Source: Xenorhabdus miraniensis (lineage in GTDB: Bacteria > Pseudomonadota > Gammaproteobacteria > Enterobacterales > Enterobacteriaceae). From it: a DNA stretch of 64,000 bases. Position 1 is the stretch's first letter; every line of letters begins with the position of its first letter. The notes below the pieces were generated by a model. That model was not told where the DNA came from. It did not search any database and saw only the letters and a program-made list of their open reading frames with translations. The stretch is from positions 5,284-69,283 of the forward strand of contig NZ_NITZ01000023.1 of NCBI RefSeq assembly GCF_002632615.1. Direction: 5' to 3'. The position numbers and the translations under genes were made by a program. Shown in pieces: positions 52,115 to 61,754 of this stretch.

Positions 52115-52133
52115 GATAATAATAATTATTATC
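52115..52133. promoter_or_regulatory. Fur box upstream of the secreted esterase
   Basis: GATAATAATAATTATTATC matches the 19-bp Fur consensus at 17 positions and is palindromic. It lies between the DUF gene and the esterase start, so the esterase should be its own iron-repressed transcript. Confidence 0.75.
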
Positions 52134-52150
52134 AAATAACTCCCCCTCTC

Positions 52151-52672
52151 TCAATCTTCATTTATCTGTTTCTGCATTAATTGATTTATCAAATGTAATA
52201 CGCTCAATAAGCGATAACGCTGTTCTGGTGTTAAACGTAGATAACGACGAGTCGCCGGGATCCGGCTGACCATTTCAGAAGCAGCAAAATGTTCAACTTC
52301 GCAACGCCATTTTCCCTCTCTGATTTGCAGGTTACACAACCGAAAATCAAGCTCTTCTAAGGTCTGCCGGATAACTGAGTATTGCTCAAATTGCTTAATC
52401 AATTTAAGACCCTCTTCCTGTTTTGAAACGAAACGTATATGTTTTTTGCGCAGGATACCTTCTGTTTTCACCTGTATATCTGCATTCAAAGGCTGATTTA
52501 TCGTTCCTGAAACAGAAAACCGTGTATAAACAATAAATGCCATAAACAGGGTTTTTACCCTTTCGTTTACATATATTATCAATTGCTCTTCTGGTTTGAC
52601 GATCAGCTCACCCGGCCCCATCCACTCACAGCTATACGGCTGGAGATCACATTCCAATTTATTGAGGGTCAA
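52151..52672 (-). CDS. Uncharacterised 173-residue protein (possibly DUF3156-type)
   Basis: A soluble protein without signal peptide or membrane helix. It has an N-terminal beta-rich region (GELIVKPEEQLIIYVNERVK), a middle segment with paired polar residues (LKLIKQFEQYSVIRQTLEEL, then DFRLCNLQIREGKWRCEVEH) and a C-terminal helix with RRYLRLTPEQRYRLLSVLHL. I have a weak recollection of DUF3156 proteins beside APC permeases but cannot confirm it. It follows the APC permease gene on the same strand with 62 nt between, so co-transcription with it is likely. The esterase downstream has its own Fur-controlled start. Confidence 0.6.
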   Translation of the reverse strand: MTLNKLECDLQPYSCEWMGPGELIVKPEEQLIIYVNERVKTLFMAFIVYTRFSVSGTINQPLNADIQVKTEGILRKKHIRFVSKQEEGLKLIKQFEQYSVIRQTLEELDFRLCNLQIREGKWRCEVEHFAASEMVSRIPATRRYLRLTPEQRYRLLSVLHLINQLMQKQINED

Positions 52673-52734
52673 GCCTGCCTGATAACCGGCCGGCAGGCAG
52701 ACGCTGTTTATTGACCTTTTGCCAGAAGGCAGTT

Positions 52735-54228
52735 TTAAGGAAGGCTGCGTAATGACTCAAGCTTAATCTCCTTCAATTCAGTTTCAGAGAATGTTTTAGA
52801 CAAAACTGATTCCACATCAACGGGTTTGAACGGATTTACTTTTTGAACAAATATCGTCCATATCAGCGCATAACTTGCTGTCAAGCCCAGCATAATTATG
52901 AACGGAATATAAATATCGGCTTTATTCATACCTGGAGGTGTGATGTAAACAATGGCTAAAATAATCCCCACACTGGAAATAATCTGTGGTAGCGGAAAAA
53001 ATGGGGACTTATACGCGCGATGCAGGTCTGGACGACGAATGCGCAGCAGGATAACTGAGATAGTGACCAGCAAGTAGGCTGTCCCCCAGGAACATACCGC
53101 AGCCAATACCAGCGGAATAATACGGCCCAAATCTCCCTGAATGGCGAAAGCATGCAGGCAAGGGATCATAACAGCGACTAAAATACCAAATATCGGCGTC
53201 TTGAACCTTGGATGCAGGTAGGTAAAAATACGAGGTAAAGCACCATCAAGTGCCATGCCGTATAAAATACGGGGAACAGCCGCCATCAGTGTATTAATGG
53301 TTGCCGCGCCAGCCAGCAGCAGACCGAAACCAATCCAGTATTTACCGAAATCACCCATTATCTGTCCTGCAAAAGCCGGAATTGCCATCGGAGTTTCCAG
53401 TAAGCTGACATTATTTTCAGAATCAACAATGACATTTTCCACCTGATGACTCATTGCTGCACCGTACATAAACATACAGAGCGCTACACCACACAGACCG
53501 GTTGCCATCGCACGCGGAATCACTTTGGCAGAATTTTTGATTTCCGGTGCCATTGGAGTAACCAGTTCACAGCCCACGAACATAAACATAGCCATACCGA
53601 TCAGGCTTAATACCATTGTCGGATCAGAAACATTAAGCGCCTGACCAAACCAGCCATCGACTGAAGCATGAAACGGCATTAACAGGCCACATAAGCTAAA
53701 GATCACCAACGTACTCCACATGGCAAACGTCAGTACAATTTCCACTTTACTGAATGCCTCAATACCAAACGCATTAAGAAGCCCGAAGGTGATCACTAAC
53801 CCCACCCCGACCATCCAGGAAGTATTGTTACTCTCCATCACTGCATTAAGGCTTTCAAAGTTAATCAATGCCATAATGCCGGAAAGAATTGTTTCCGCAG
53901 TACCCGCAAAAACATGCACAACCAAATAAGCAGAAAGCGCTCCGGTTATTGCCCAGAAACGCCCCATGCCACAAGAAATATAGTCATATACCGACCCAGA
54001 GGTAGGTAAAATCGCCGCTGCTTCAGAGAAAGTCGTTAATTGAGCCTGCATCATGATAAAGCTGAGTAACACGGCCAAAGCAAAAGTATCACCACCAATA
54101 CCAAACCCGCTGGTTACCGTTAAAATGACCGGACTTGCCATAATCACACCGACAGAACTGGCAAGTGTAGTCGGAAACCCTATCTTACCTTTCTCGATAT
54201 GTGATGTTAATTTTGAGGACATATTCAT
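52735..54228 (-). CDS. APC-superfamily amino acid permease
   Basis: A 497-residue inner-membrane transporter with about twelve helices. The helix 1 motif GFPTTLASSVGVIMASPVIL and the later GMAMFMFVGCELVTPMAPEI, followed by PRAMATGLCGVALCMFMYGA, place it in the APC superfamily (amino acid/polyamine/organocation). IRRPDLHRAYKSPFFPLPQI is the usual APC loop between helices 10 and 11. Substrate cannot be read; glutamate, GABA-like or aromatic amines are possible. It runs with the DUF gene and diverges from a LuxR-type regulator, with a 20-bp palindrome 105 bp upstream of its start. Confidence 0.8.
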   Translation of the reverse strand: MNMSSKLTSHIEKGKIGFPTTLASSVGVIMASPVILTVTSGFGIGGDTFALAVLLSFIMMQAQLTTFSEAAAILPTSGSVYDYISCGMGRFWAITGALSAYLVVHVFAGTAETILSGIMALINFESLNAVMESNNTSWMVGVGLVITFGLLNAFGIEAFSKVEIVLTFAMWSTLVIFSLCGLLMPFHASVDGWFGQALNVSDPTMVLSLIGMAMFMFVGCELVTPMAPEIKNSAKVIPRAMATGLCGVALCMFMYGAAMSHQVENVIVDSENNVSLLETPMAIPAFAGQIMGDFGKYWIGFGLLLAGAATINTLMAAVPRILYGMALDGALPRIFTYLHPRFKTPIFGILVAVMIPCLHAFAIQGDLGRIIPLVLAAVCSWGTAYLLVTISVILLRIRRPDLHRAYKSPFFPLPQIISSVGIILAIVYITPPGMNKADIYIPFIIMLGLTASYALIWTIFVQKVNPFKPVDVESVLSKTFSETELKEIKLESLRSLP

Positions 54229-54332
54229 TTTGCTTCCCTCTTTATCCTGAAATACAGTCGGTCTAATTGTGAATTTTTTGTAAACAAAGGATGACTGTGA
54301 TCCAACTATAGGAATAAGGGGAAAAGTGCCGC

Positions 54333-54352
54333 TATCGTTCTAAAGAACGATA
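54333..54352. promoter_or_regulatory. 20-bp perfect palindrome in the permease/LuxR intergenic region
   Basis: TATCGTTCT and AGAACGATA are exact inverted arms around a central aa. The size and symmetry fit a LuxR-type dimer operator. It sits in the 404-bp divergent region between the APC permease and the LuxR-type gene. Nothing else clear was found in this gap apart from A/T-rich tracts. Confidence 0.5.
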
Positions 54353-54632
54353 CCCAAAGGAGGTATAACAGGCTTATTTCTGCCGAAAAGTACCAAAGAA
54401 AAGGGTGAAAAATACTATAACTCACGGGATATCAAACAATAAGGATAAGGTTATTTATTAATATATTAATTAAAGCGATATAGGATGTACCAAAGGAGTC
54501 TAAAATCCATCCTAATCTAGGAAAGCAAGTTTTAAATAATGTAATCAAATTCACATTATTAACATGTTTATTTTATATTGAAAGTGAGAAAAGACATGAT
54601 GAGTACAGTGTTGGGTCAGACAAGAGTAGCTA

Positions 54633-55313
54633 ATGAACATACCTCCATTCAGCCATCATCAGCAGACACTGATTAATTGCTGCCTGAATACGATTGCTCA
54701 TATTATTCCTGTGTCTGCTGCCGTTTATTATCTTGTCGATGAACAAGGGGAGCCTGAACATCACATTCTGTATGGTATCACTCCCCGAATACATCAGACG
54801 TATTTAGAGCATTTCAGCCAGTTAGATCCTCTGCGCCCAAATAATTTCAGAAATGATGAGCAGCGTCTTATCTGTATGAACGACAACATGAAAGAAAGTG
54901 ATCAACTGTTTTACCATGATTTTATGCGACCAAATAGCTTAACAGATATGGCAGAAATTTTTATTCGTCATAGGAGCAAAATTATCGCCGGCATCTCAGT
55001 TCTCAGGGACGACCCGTTTCAGCATCAGGAAGTGATGAGGCTCAATGCTATTCTTCCCGTCGCTGAATTAATGACTTTTGACATTTTGCCCGGGCCACAG
55101 ATTACATTCACGCCAAAAGAACAAGAAATTATTCATTTTGTCAAGGAGGGCGCCAGTAATAAACGTATTGCATTACTGCTTGGTGTCTCGCTTTCCACAG
55201 TGAAAACTCACCTGCGTAACATCTTTACCAAAGCCAATGTGACTAATCGTACAGAATTAGTTTCTTCTGGCTTTGTTATCCACAAAGAAAAAGTTTTTTA
55301 TGATTATGGTTAA
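54633..55313 (+). CDS. LuxR-family transcriptional regulator (solo, no luxI)
   Basis: A 226-residue regulator. The C-terminal LuxR/FixJ helix-turn-helix is clear (FTPKEQEIIHFVKEGASNKR, then IALLLGVSLSTVKTHLRNIF, residues about 155-205). The N-terminal 150 residues are a sensor-like domain (PVSAAVYYLVDEQGEPEHHI, YGITPRIHQTYLEHFSQLDP) that I cannot assign firmly; it lacks an obvious set of acyl-homoserine lactone pocket residues. There is no luxI gene in the window. A short overlapping frame (54596-54676, 26 codons starting MMSTVLGQTR) precedes and overlaps its start, which could allow coupled translation. It is divergent from the APC permease, likely its target. Confidence 0.85.
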   Translation: MNIPPFSHHQQTLINCCLNTIAHIIPVSAAVYYLVDEQGEPEHHILYGITPRIHQTYLEHFSQLDPLRPNNFRNDEQRLICMNDNMKESDQLFYHDFMRPNSLTDMAEIFIRHRSKIIAGISVLRDDPFQHQEVMRLNAILPVAELMTFDILPGPQITFTPKEQEIIHFVKEGASNKRIALLLGVSLSTVKTHLRNIFTKANVTNRTELVSSGFVIHKEKVFYDYG

Positions 55314-55501
55314 AATTGGCGGACTCACCAACTTAATAAAAGACCAAGGAAGCGAGCTTCTGGGCAATGAAAATTAGCCTAATAAATTTATGCAAATAAG
55401 AAGTTCAAAGTTTACAACTGATAAGAAATTTTCTATGAAAAGAACTGAAGATGAACCAAAATTTTTTTAAAAAATGATTCATCATAATTTATAAATTGCA
55501 A

Positions 55502-56182
55502 TTATTGCGTTATTACTAAACCACGATAAGCATTTTTCACTTTCCACAAATAACGCGGAGCCTGTGGTGCAGGGTGATTATTTTGAACATATTGATAAAA
55601 TTGGTCAGGCGTCATTCGATTGATCTTATTAATTGCCACAGTTCGGTTTGAATCAAATGTACGTAACAATGCCCCTGCACCATTTACATAAGCGACTATT
55701 GTTGCATAATACAGCGTTTCCGGGTTCGAAATACCTTCCAAATGCTGTTTTTTCAAGATACTGATATAAGCAGTGCCAAGGTCAATGTTCGTTTCAGGAT
55801 CTTTCAATTCACGTACTGTCGGCTGCCCTGATTTTCCTTTCATTCTGTAGGCATCTCGCCCGGCCGTCGTTGCTTTAATTTGCATTAACCCAACAGCATT
55901 CGATTTGCTGACAACTTCTGGACGAAAACCTGACTCCACTTGAATAATCGCTTTAATAAGGGTTTCATCAACACCATAACGTTTTGCAGCTTGCCCAATG
56001 AAGGCATCAAACGGAGTGGGTTCAGATCGATTGCTCAATTTAGGAGAACTAAAAGTAGCTCTATTACCATCCAGCATACGTTTTGCTGTTGGTTGTCTGT
56101 TAATGTCTGATTGATGCCCTTTTTGGCCTGCACATCCCGTCAACAACAGTGCCAACACAATATAACGTAGTCTTAATTTCAC
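55502..56182 (-). CDS. emtA: Membrane-bound lytic transglycosylase EmtA (MltE)
   Basis: A 226-residue lipoprotein: signal peptide with lipobox LTGC (Cys17), a linker of about 45 residues, then an SLT-type catalytic domain. The catalytic Glu is in IIQVESGFRPEVVSKSNAVG, followed by LMQIKATTAGRDAYRMKGKS, AYVNGAGALLRTFDSNR and the C-terminal NNHPAPQAPRYLWKV, all matching E. coli EmtA (203 residues). It cuts murein in the outer-membrane side of the wall with formation of 1,6-anhydro ends. The longer linker is the only difference noticed. Confidence 0.9.
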   Translation of the reverse strand: MKLRLRYIVLALLLTGCAGQKGHQSDINRQPTAKRMLDGNRATFSSPKLSNRSEPTPFDAFIGQAAKRYGVDETLIKAIIQVESGFRPEVVSKSNAVGLMQIKATTAGRDAYRMKGKSGQPTVRELKDPETNIDLGTAYISILKKQHLEGISNPETLYYATIVAYVNGAGALLRTFDSNRTVAINKINRMTPDQFYQYVQNNHPAPQAPRYLWKVKNAYRGLVITQ

Positions 56183-56422
56183 GCAGTATCCCCTAAATAA
56201 AATTAATCCTATAAAGGATATATAATTTTATCGATAAGCCAAAAATATTTTTCCATTGCTTATCAAAATAAGTTAATCCATTGTTCTTGGGTAATTCTGG
56301 ACAATATGCTGTTTTTTTGTTCGCATGTAGTTCACTACTGTCATACCAATCAACAAAGAATAAAGGTGTATCTAACAAATCTATTATCAATTTTGCTGAT
56401 ATCACCTTGACTTCATACAAGT

Positions 56423-56441
56423 GATATTGATAATCATTATC
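56423..56441 (+). promoter_or_regulatory. Fur box upstream of yfeA
   Basis: GATATTGATAATCATTATC matches the 19-bp Fur consensus at 18 positions. It lies 36 bp before the yfeA start, over the expected promoter. Fur control of yfe is established in Yersinia. Confidence 0.85.
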
Positions 56442-56476
56442 AAAGATAATATGTATAACAAATAGGGTCTGCCATA

Positions 56477-57391
56477 ATGAATAAAAAACGTTCTCTCTCT
56501 GCTGTACCGATATTTAACCTAATCATTGCGCTACTAACAATGATTTTATTCAGCCAACACGCTCATGCAGATAAGACGTTCAGAGTCGTTACGACATTCA
56601 CTATCATTCAAGATATGGCACAAAATATCGCTGGTGATGCTGCTATTGTTGAATCCATCACAAAGCCCGGCGCAGAAATCCACGATTACCAGCCAACACC
56701 TAAAGATATTATCAAAGCACAGCGTGCAGACCTCATTCTTTGGAATGGCTTAAACTTAGAACGTTGGTTCGAACGCTTCTTTGAAAATATGAAAGATATA
56801 CCTACTGCTGTCATTACCGACGGGATTACTCCTTTGCCTATTCGCGAAGGACCTTACAATAAAAATCCCAATCCCCACGCTTGGATGTCACCTAAAAACG
56901 CATTGATATATATCGAAAATATTCGTAGTGCCTTTGCTAAATACGATCCGGCAAATGCGGAAATTTATAATCGCAATGCCAAAGCTTATGCAGCAAAAAT
57001 AGCCCAATTAGATGCTCCGCTCAGGGAACGCCTCTCGCGTATTCCTGAAGAACAACGTTGGTTAGTCACCAGTGAAGGTGCTTTTAGCTACCTCACACAA
57101 GACTATGGTTTCAAGGAGGTGTATTTATGGCCAATTAACGCTGAAGAACAAGGTTCCCCCCAGCAGGTTCGTCGTGTCATCGATACAGTAAGGGCTAACA
57201 AGATCCCTGTTGTTTTCAGCGAAAGTACTGTTTCAGATAAACCAGCAAAACAAGTCAGTAAAGAAACAGGAGCCCGTTACGGCAGTGTACTCTACGTTGA
57301 TTCTCTTTCTACCCAAAAGGGGCCAGTGCCTACTTATATTGATCTGCTGAATACCACCGTAGACACCATTGCGAAAGGATTTAATCAATGA
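56477..57391 (+). CDS. yfeA: YfeA, periplasmic iron/manganese-binding protein
   Basis: A 304-residue cluster A-1 (ZnuA/PsaA-type) metal-binding lipocalin-like periplasmic protein. The signal peptide ends near [10 protein letters not shown]. Metal ligands are visible in the usual order: His in AEIHDYQP (about 72), His in [12 protein letters not shown] (about 135), Glu in [10 protein letters not shown] (about 203) and Asp near the C-terminus in LYVDSLS. It delivers Fe2+ or Mn2+ to YfeBCD. The stop overlaps the yfeB start by four bases (ATGA). In Photorhabdus and Yersinia this system supports infection, which is knowledge from other strains. Confidence 0.93.
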   Translation: MNKKRSLSAVPIFNLIIALLTMILFSQHAHADKTFRVVTTFTIIQDMAQNIAGDAAIVESITKPGAEIHDYQPTPKDIIKAQRADLILWNGLNLERWFERFFENMKDIPTAVITDGITPLPIREGPYNKNPNPHAWMSPKNALIYIENIRSAFAKYDPANAEIYNRNAKAYAAKIAQLDAPLRERLSRIPEEQRWLVTSEGAFSYLTQDYGFKEVYLWPINAEEQGSPQQVRRVIDTVRANKIPVVFSESTVSDKPAKQVSKETGARYGSVLYVDSLSTQKGPVPTYIDLLNTTVDTIAKGFNQ

Positions 57392-58299
57392 ATCGCTCAT
57401 CGTTAAACCGCCAACCATTATTTGAGCAACCACACTTGATTGTTGATAACGCGACTGTCACTTACAACAATGGACACACCGCTATTTATGATGCCAGTTT
57501 TGATATTGCCGGCGGCACGATTTGTGCGCTGGTCGGTATGAATGGCAGTGGAAAATCCACACTATTTAAAACAATCATGGGACTAGTTACCCCTTCTCAA
57601 GGAAAAGTGACTCTCAATACACAATCTATAAAAACTGCATTAAAACAAAATATCATCGCCTATGTTCCACAAACTGAAGATGTAGATTGGAACTTTCCGG
57701 TTTTAGTTTCAGATGTCGTGATGATGGGACGTTACGGAAAAATGGGATTCTTACGCCGCCCCAGTAAACGGGATCATCAAGTCGTGAATGAAGCTCTTGA
57801 GCGTGTTGGATTAAAAGAACTACGTGATCGTCAAATTGGTGAGCTTTCAGGAGGCCAGAAAAAACGCGCATTTTTAGCCCGCGCACTCGCCCAAGAAGGA
57901 AAAGTCTTACTGCTGGATGAACCTTTTACCGGTGTAGATGTGAAAACAGAAAATGCCATCATTAATTTACTTCGTGAATTACGGGATGAAGGGCATTTAG
58001 TCTTGGTATCGACGCACAACCTCGGCAGTGTTCCTGAATTTTGTGATCGTGTGATTTTGATCAATCGCACAGTGTTGGCTAGTGGTCGTACTGAAACTAC
58101 TTTTACCCAAAAAAATCTGGAAATCACCTTCGGCGGTGTCCTGCGCCATATTAATCTTTCCGGTTCTGAACTGCATGAAGATGATGATCCTCGTTCATTG
58201 ACCGTCATTACTGATGATGAACGTGCCGCTGTCTTCTATGGACATGACCACCATATCCCACCGCGGCAAAGCCCAAAACAAAAGGAAAACCAACCATGA
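57388..58299 (+). CDS. yfeB: YfeB, ATPase of the iron/manganese ABC transporter
   Basis: A 303-residue ABC ATPase of the metal-uptake type: Walker [10 protein letters not shown] (near 51-59), Q-loop [10 protein letters not shown], signature [15 protein letters not shown], Walker [13 protein letters not shown] and switch His in VSTHNLG. The C-terminal part has a His/Asp-rich tail ([20 protein letters not shown]), a possible metal-binding stretch. It overlaps yfeA and yfeC by four bases each and works at the cytoplasmic side of the inner membrane. Confidence 0.94.
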   Translation: MNRSSLNRQPLFEQPHLIVDNATVTYNNGHTAIYDASFDIAGGTICALVGMNGSGKSTLFKTIMGLVTPSQGKVTLNTQSIKTALKQNIIAYVPQTEDVDWNFPVLVSDVVMMGRYGKMGFLRRPSKRDHQVVNEALERVGLKELRDRQIGELSGGQKKRAFLARALAQEGKVLLLDEPFTGVDVKTENAIINLLRELRDEGHLVLVSTHNLGSVPEFCDRVILINRTVLASGRTETTFTQKNLEITFGGVLRHINLSGSELHEDDDPRSLTVITDDERAAVFYGHDHHIPPRQSPKQKENQP

Positions 58300-59171
58300 T
58301 GGAATTGCTTTTACAGCCATTCAATTACAACTATATGGTAAAGGCCATGTGGGTAAGTGCCATCGTCGGTGCTGTTTGTGCTTTTTTATCAGCTTACCTG
58401 ATGCTGAAAGGTTGGTCATTGATGGGAGACGCACTCTCCCACTCTGTTGTACCCGGAGTAGCAGGTGCGTATGCTCTTGGCTTGCCTTATGCTGGAGGTG
58501 CTTTTTTTACGGGGATGCTTGCGGCACTATCAATGACATTGGTGCGTCATATCACTCGATTGCGTGAAGATGCGGTAATCGGCTTTATATTCTCCACCTT
58601 TTTTGCTGCCGGATTACTGATCGTCTCCCTGAACCCTACATCCGTGAACGTACAAACCATTATTCTGGGTAATATTTTAGGCATTGCTGACGAAGATGTT
58701 TTACAAGTTGAAATCATTACCGCCGTTTCTTTTATTATCCTAATGTTGCTTTGGAAAGATTTGTTGGTTGTTTTTTTTGATGAAACTCACGCGCGTTCTA
58801 TCGGGTTATCACCATTACGGTTAAAAATCATTTTCTTTACTTTATTAAGTGCCTGCACGGTTGCCGCATTACAGACGGTAGGTGCCATCTTGGTTATCGC
58901 AATGGTTGTTACCCCCGGTGCAACCGCCTATTTACTGACCGATAAGTTTAAAAACCTGCTGATCATCGCTGTTGCCATCGGTTCACTCACAAGTGGTATT
59001 GGGGCATATTTAAGCTATTTTCTTAATGGCGCAACTGGCGGTGTCATTGTCACCCTACAAACAGTGGGTTTCCTGTTAGCGTTCTTCTTTGCCCCTAAAC
59101 ATGGCATGCTGGCTTCCCGCAAACGAGCGAGAAAGGAATCTCTGGCGTTGACTCAGGAAGGACGCCCATGA
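58296..59171 (+). CDS. yfeC: YfeC, permease of the iron/manganese ABC transporter
   Basis: A 291-residue ABC-3-type permease with about eight to nine membrane helices. The segment [20 protein letters not shown] is the ABC-3 family EAA-like signature. [20 protein letters not shown] is the conserved late helix. It overlaps yfeB and yfeD by four bases each. It pairs with YfeD as a heterodimeric channel; the two are clearly paralogous. Confidence 0.93.
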   Translation: MMELLLQPFNYNYMVKAMWVSAIVGAVCAFLSAYLMLKGWSLMGDALSHSVVPGVAGAYALGLPYAGGAFFTGMLAALSMTLVRHITRLREDAVIGFIFSTFFAAGLLIVSLNPTSVNVQTIILGNILGIADEDVLQVEIITAVSFIILMLLWKDLLVVFFDETHARSIGLSPLRLKIIFFTLLSACTVAALQTVGAILVIAMVVTPGATAYLLTDKFKNLLIIAVAIGSLTSGIGAYLSYFLNGATGGVIVTLQTVGFLLAFFFAPKHGMLASRKRARKESLALTQEGRP

Positions 59172-60064
59172 ATACATTTATTGAATTATTAACTGAACCT
59201 TTTATACATGAATTTATGCAGCGGGCTATCTTTGCTGCCATCATAGTGGGTACGGTTTGTGCTGTACTTTCTTGTTATCTGGTCTTAAAAGGCTGGTCTT
59301 TGATGGGTGATGCGATTTCTCATGCCGTGCTGCCCGGTATCGTATTGGCCTTTGCAGCAGGCATCCCACTTGCAGTAGGTGCTTTTCTCTCAGGCATATT
59401 TTGTGCGTTTGCCACCGGATATCTGAAAGAACACAGCAGAATCAAAGAAGATACTGTCATGGGAATCGTTTTCTCTGGAATGTTTGCGTTTGGCTTAATC
59501 TTATTTACTCGTATAGATACGGATCAACACCTGACACATATTCTATTTGGCAGCATACTCGGCATTACCCAACATGAATTGATTCAAACACTGTGTATTG
59601 CAGGAGTCACGCTGGCTATTGTTTTGTTGAAACGAAAAGATTTCATGCTCTACTGCTTCGATCCCAATCAGGCCCGAGTTGTTGGCCTGCCAGTGAAACT
59701 TCTTCATTACAGCTTATTGTCTCTGTTAGCTCTAACAATCGTCGCCTCTTTGCAAGCCGTTGGCATTATTCTGGTTATAGCCATGCTGATCTCACCAGGT
59801 ATTATTGCTTTTATCCTTTGCCGGAGTTTTGATCACATGCTGATTGTTGCAATGATTGCTTCCGTATCATCCTGCGTGCTCGGTACTATCATCAGTTTCC
59901 ATATTGATGGTGAAACAGGGCCTTGCATCGTAATCATTCAAGCCATTTTCTTCACTATCTCTCTTATTTATAACCAAATAAAATTGGCTCGCAAGAAAGT
60001 GAACAGGGAGCTCTCAGAAAAAGTGCCTTCTCAAACATTGTCAACACCCAAAAAATCCAATTAA
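59168..60064 (+). CDS. yfeD: YfeD, second permease of the iron/manganese ABC transporter
   Basis: A 298-residue ABC-3-type permease paralogous to YfeC. The repeated motif reads [20 protein letters not shown], followed later by VGIILVIAMLISPGIIAFIL. It completes the yfeABCD operon. A GCCATATC/GATATGGC hairpin lies 12 nt after its stop as the likely end of transcription. Confidence 0.93.
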   Translation: MNTFIELLTEPFIHEFMQRAIFAAIIVGTVCAVLSCYLVLKGWSLMGDAISHAVLPGIVLAFAAGIPLAVGAFLSGIFCAFATGYLKEHSRIKEDTVMGIVFSGMFAFGLILFTRIDTDQHLTHILFGSILGITQHELIQTLCIAGVTLAIVLLKRKDFMLYCFDPNQARVVGLPVKLLHYSLLSLLALTIVASLQAVGIILVIAMLISPGIIAFILCRSFDHMLIVAMIASVSSCVLGTIISFHIDGETGPCIVIIQAIFFTISLIYNQIKLARKKVNRELSEKVPSQTLSTPKKSN

Positions 60065-60075
60065 CAATCCAGAGT

Positions 60076-60099
60076 GCCATATCCAATTTAAGATATGGC
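60076..60099 (+). terminator. Probable yfeABCD terminator
   Basis: GCCATATC and GATATGGC form an eight-pair stem with a loop of eight bases, followed by cttatta. The T-run is weak. Confidence 0.55.
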
Positions 60100-60194
60100 C
60101 TTATTAATTGCTATTAAAGTCCTTTTTAACCTGTTCAAATGTTGCATCTATCTGTAATATGAGCTTAGCAATTGTCAACTTAATGAGGTGAATC

Positions 60195-61058
60195 ATGTGG
60201 CAAACCGTGAACCGTCTATTAAGTGAGCATTTTGATGACACTGAAATTCACGATAAAACGGAATTAGCAGGAGGCGATATTCACCGTTCTTGGTGCATTA
60301 AATATGGTGAACAGCATGTTTTTGTCAAATCTAACGTGAAAGAAATGCTGCCAGTTTTTAAAGCTGAAGCAGAGCAATTGGAATTACTGGCCCGCAGCAA
60401 AACAACCCGCGTTCCCGAAGTTTATGGTGTAGGGCATGATCGCAACTATAGCTTCCTTTTACTGGAATATTTACCTATAAAGCCATTTAATGCCCATAGC
60501 GCGTATTGTTTTGGTCAACATCTTGCGAAACTACATCAGTGGAGCGAACAACCTAAATTTGGTTTTGATTTTGATAACATGCTTTCAACCACCATACAGC
60601 CTAATGGGTGGCAAAAACGCTGGAATCAATTTTATGCGGAGAAACGCATAGGATGGCAATTACAACTTGCTGCTGATCAAGGGATGGTCTTTGGCGATAT
60701 CAACCTCATTGTCCAAATAGTCAGTGACAAATTACACTCCCATCATCCTCAGCCTTCCCTCCTTCATGGTGATTTATGGCCTACAAATTGCGCATCGTTG
60801 AATGATGACTGTGCTGTAATATTTGATCCTGCCTGTTATTGGGGAGATCGTGAATGTGACTTAGCGATGCTGCCATTTTACCCGGACCTTCCCTTACAAA
60901 TTTTTGATGGTTACCAAAGTATCTGGCCATTGCCACAAGACTTCATTGAACGTCAGCCCATTTATCAACTCTACTATTTACTGAACCGATGCAACCTTTT
61001 CGGAGGTGATAACTTCATGATTGTGCAAAATATGGTAGATAAGCTCTTATCTGAATAA
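60195..61058 (+). CDS. yniA: Fructosamine kinase family protein YniA
   Basis: A 287-residue aminoglycoside-phosphotransferase-fold kinase of the fructosamine/ribulosamine kinase family. Visible are the N-lobe GGDIHRSWCIKYG and FVKSN (nucleotide lysine), the catalytic loop LLHGDLWPTNCA (Asp in HGDLW) and the metal-binding IFDPACYWGDRECDLAM. It is likely a protein-repair kinase acting on glycated lysines, though its real substrates in bacteria are little known. Near thrS in E. coli too, so the broad order is kept although this window has an insertion between. Confidence 0.9.
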   Translation: MWQTVNRLLSEHFDDTEIHDKTELAGGDIHRSWCIKYGEQHVFVKSNVKEMLPVFKAEAEQLELLARSKTTRVPEVYGVGHDRNYSFLLLEYLPIKPFNAHSAYCFGQHLAKLHQWSEQPKFGFDFDNMLSTTIQPNGWQKRWNQFYAEKRIGWQLQLAADQGMVFGDINLIVQIVSDKLHSHHPQPSLLHGDLWPTNCASLNDDCAVIFDPACYWGDRECDLAMLPFYPDLPLQIFDGYQSIWPLPQDFIERQPIYQLYYLLNRCNLFGGDNFMIVQNMVDKLLSE

Positions 61059-61214
61059 TGATGAGAAAATTTTATCGGCGTCACATTTGAAAATAAAAAT
61101 CATTATTGTGAGCTCTGAATGACACTTCTCTACAAAAATCAGGGTGAGCTTTTTGATTTTTAAATTCAATCAAAATCAAGAGAAAAATTTATATATTAAA
61201 GCTATATTTTTGCA

Positions 61215-61754
61215 TTACCAACCCAATAATTTAAATAAGAAATAAGCTATCGCACCAATAATAATTGGAGAGATATAAAGGGTAAAAATCTGACTGAATA
61301 AAGAATGGCGGGGAAATTTAATTTTAGCTTCCAACTCTTCCTTAGTTATTCCGCTTTCCTTAGCCTGTTCCAGAACCATTTGATCTTCAATATGTTCCTT
61401 GATGAATTTAAATTGACGATACATTCTCAAACCAGATGCACTCATCGCTAAACCAACGAACATTAAAATATAAATAATGAAAAAACTAATATTTTCTCCT
61501 GTAATTCCAGCCATGCGATCGGGAGTTGGAGAGTGCTTCCAAAAGAAATCCAAAAATGGTGTATTAAATTTAACCATTTCTGCCATCATCTTAAGAAAAT
61601 CATTCAATACCGCACTAATACCATCACCTTTGGCACTATGTTGCCACGCCAGATTAATCACAGAAACTAAAGTTGATAAAAAAGCGGGTACAAAAATAAT
61701 CCAACCCAAGATCCGTTTAGCCATAGCAACATATCCAGCTTGTTGATAAGTCAT
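61215..61754 (-). CDS. yniB: YniB family membrane protein
   Basis: A 179-residue membrane protein with three to four hydrophobic segments (ILGWIIFVPAFLSTLVSVIN; ISFFIIYILMFVGLAM; IFTLYISPIIIGAIAYFLF). It starts MTYQQAG, like E. coli YniB, at ATG 61754, where AGGA lies six bases upstream; an ATG six nt earlier is less well placed. Between helices lies FNTPFLDFFWKHSP, also conserved. Function is unknown. It is convergent with yniA, as near E. coli thrS. Confidence 0.88.
   Translation of the reverse strand: MTYQQAGYVAMAKRILGWIIFVPAFLSTLVSVINLAWQHSAKGDGISAVLNDFLKMMAEMVKFNTPFLDFFWKHSPTPDRMAGITGENISFFIIYILMFVGLAMSASGLRMYRQFKFIKEHIEDQMVLEQAKESGITKEELEAKIKFPRHSLFSQIFTLYISPIIIGAIAYFLFKLLGW

Noticed and set aside
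54633..55313. Acyl-homoserine lactone quorum-sensing receptor
   Set aside because: No luxI nearby, and the N-terminal part does not show a clear autoinducer pocket; kept as a LuxR-type regulator only.
56193..56420. A 75-residue minus-strand ORF between emtA and yfeA
   Set aside because: It overlaps the yfe promoter region, has no ribosome site and no recognisable family.
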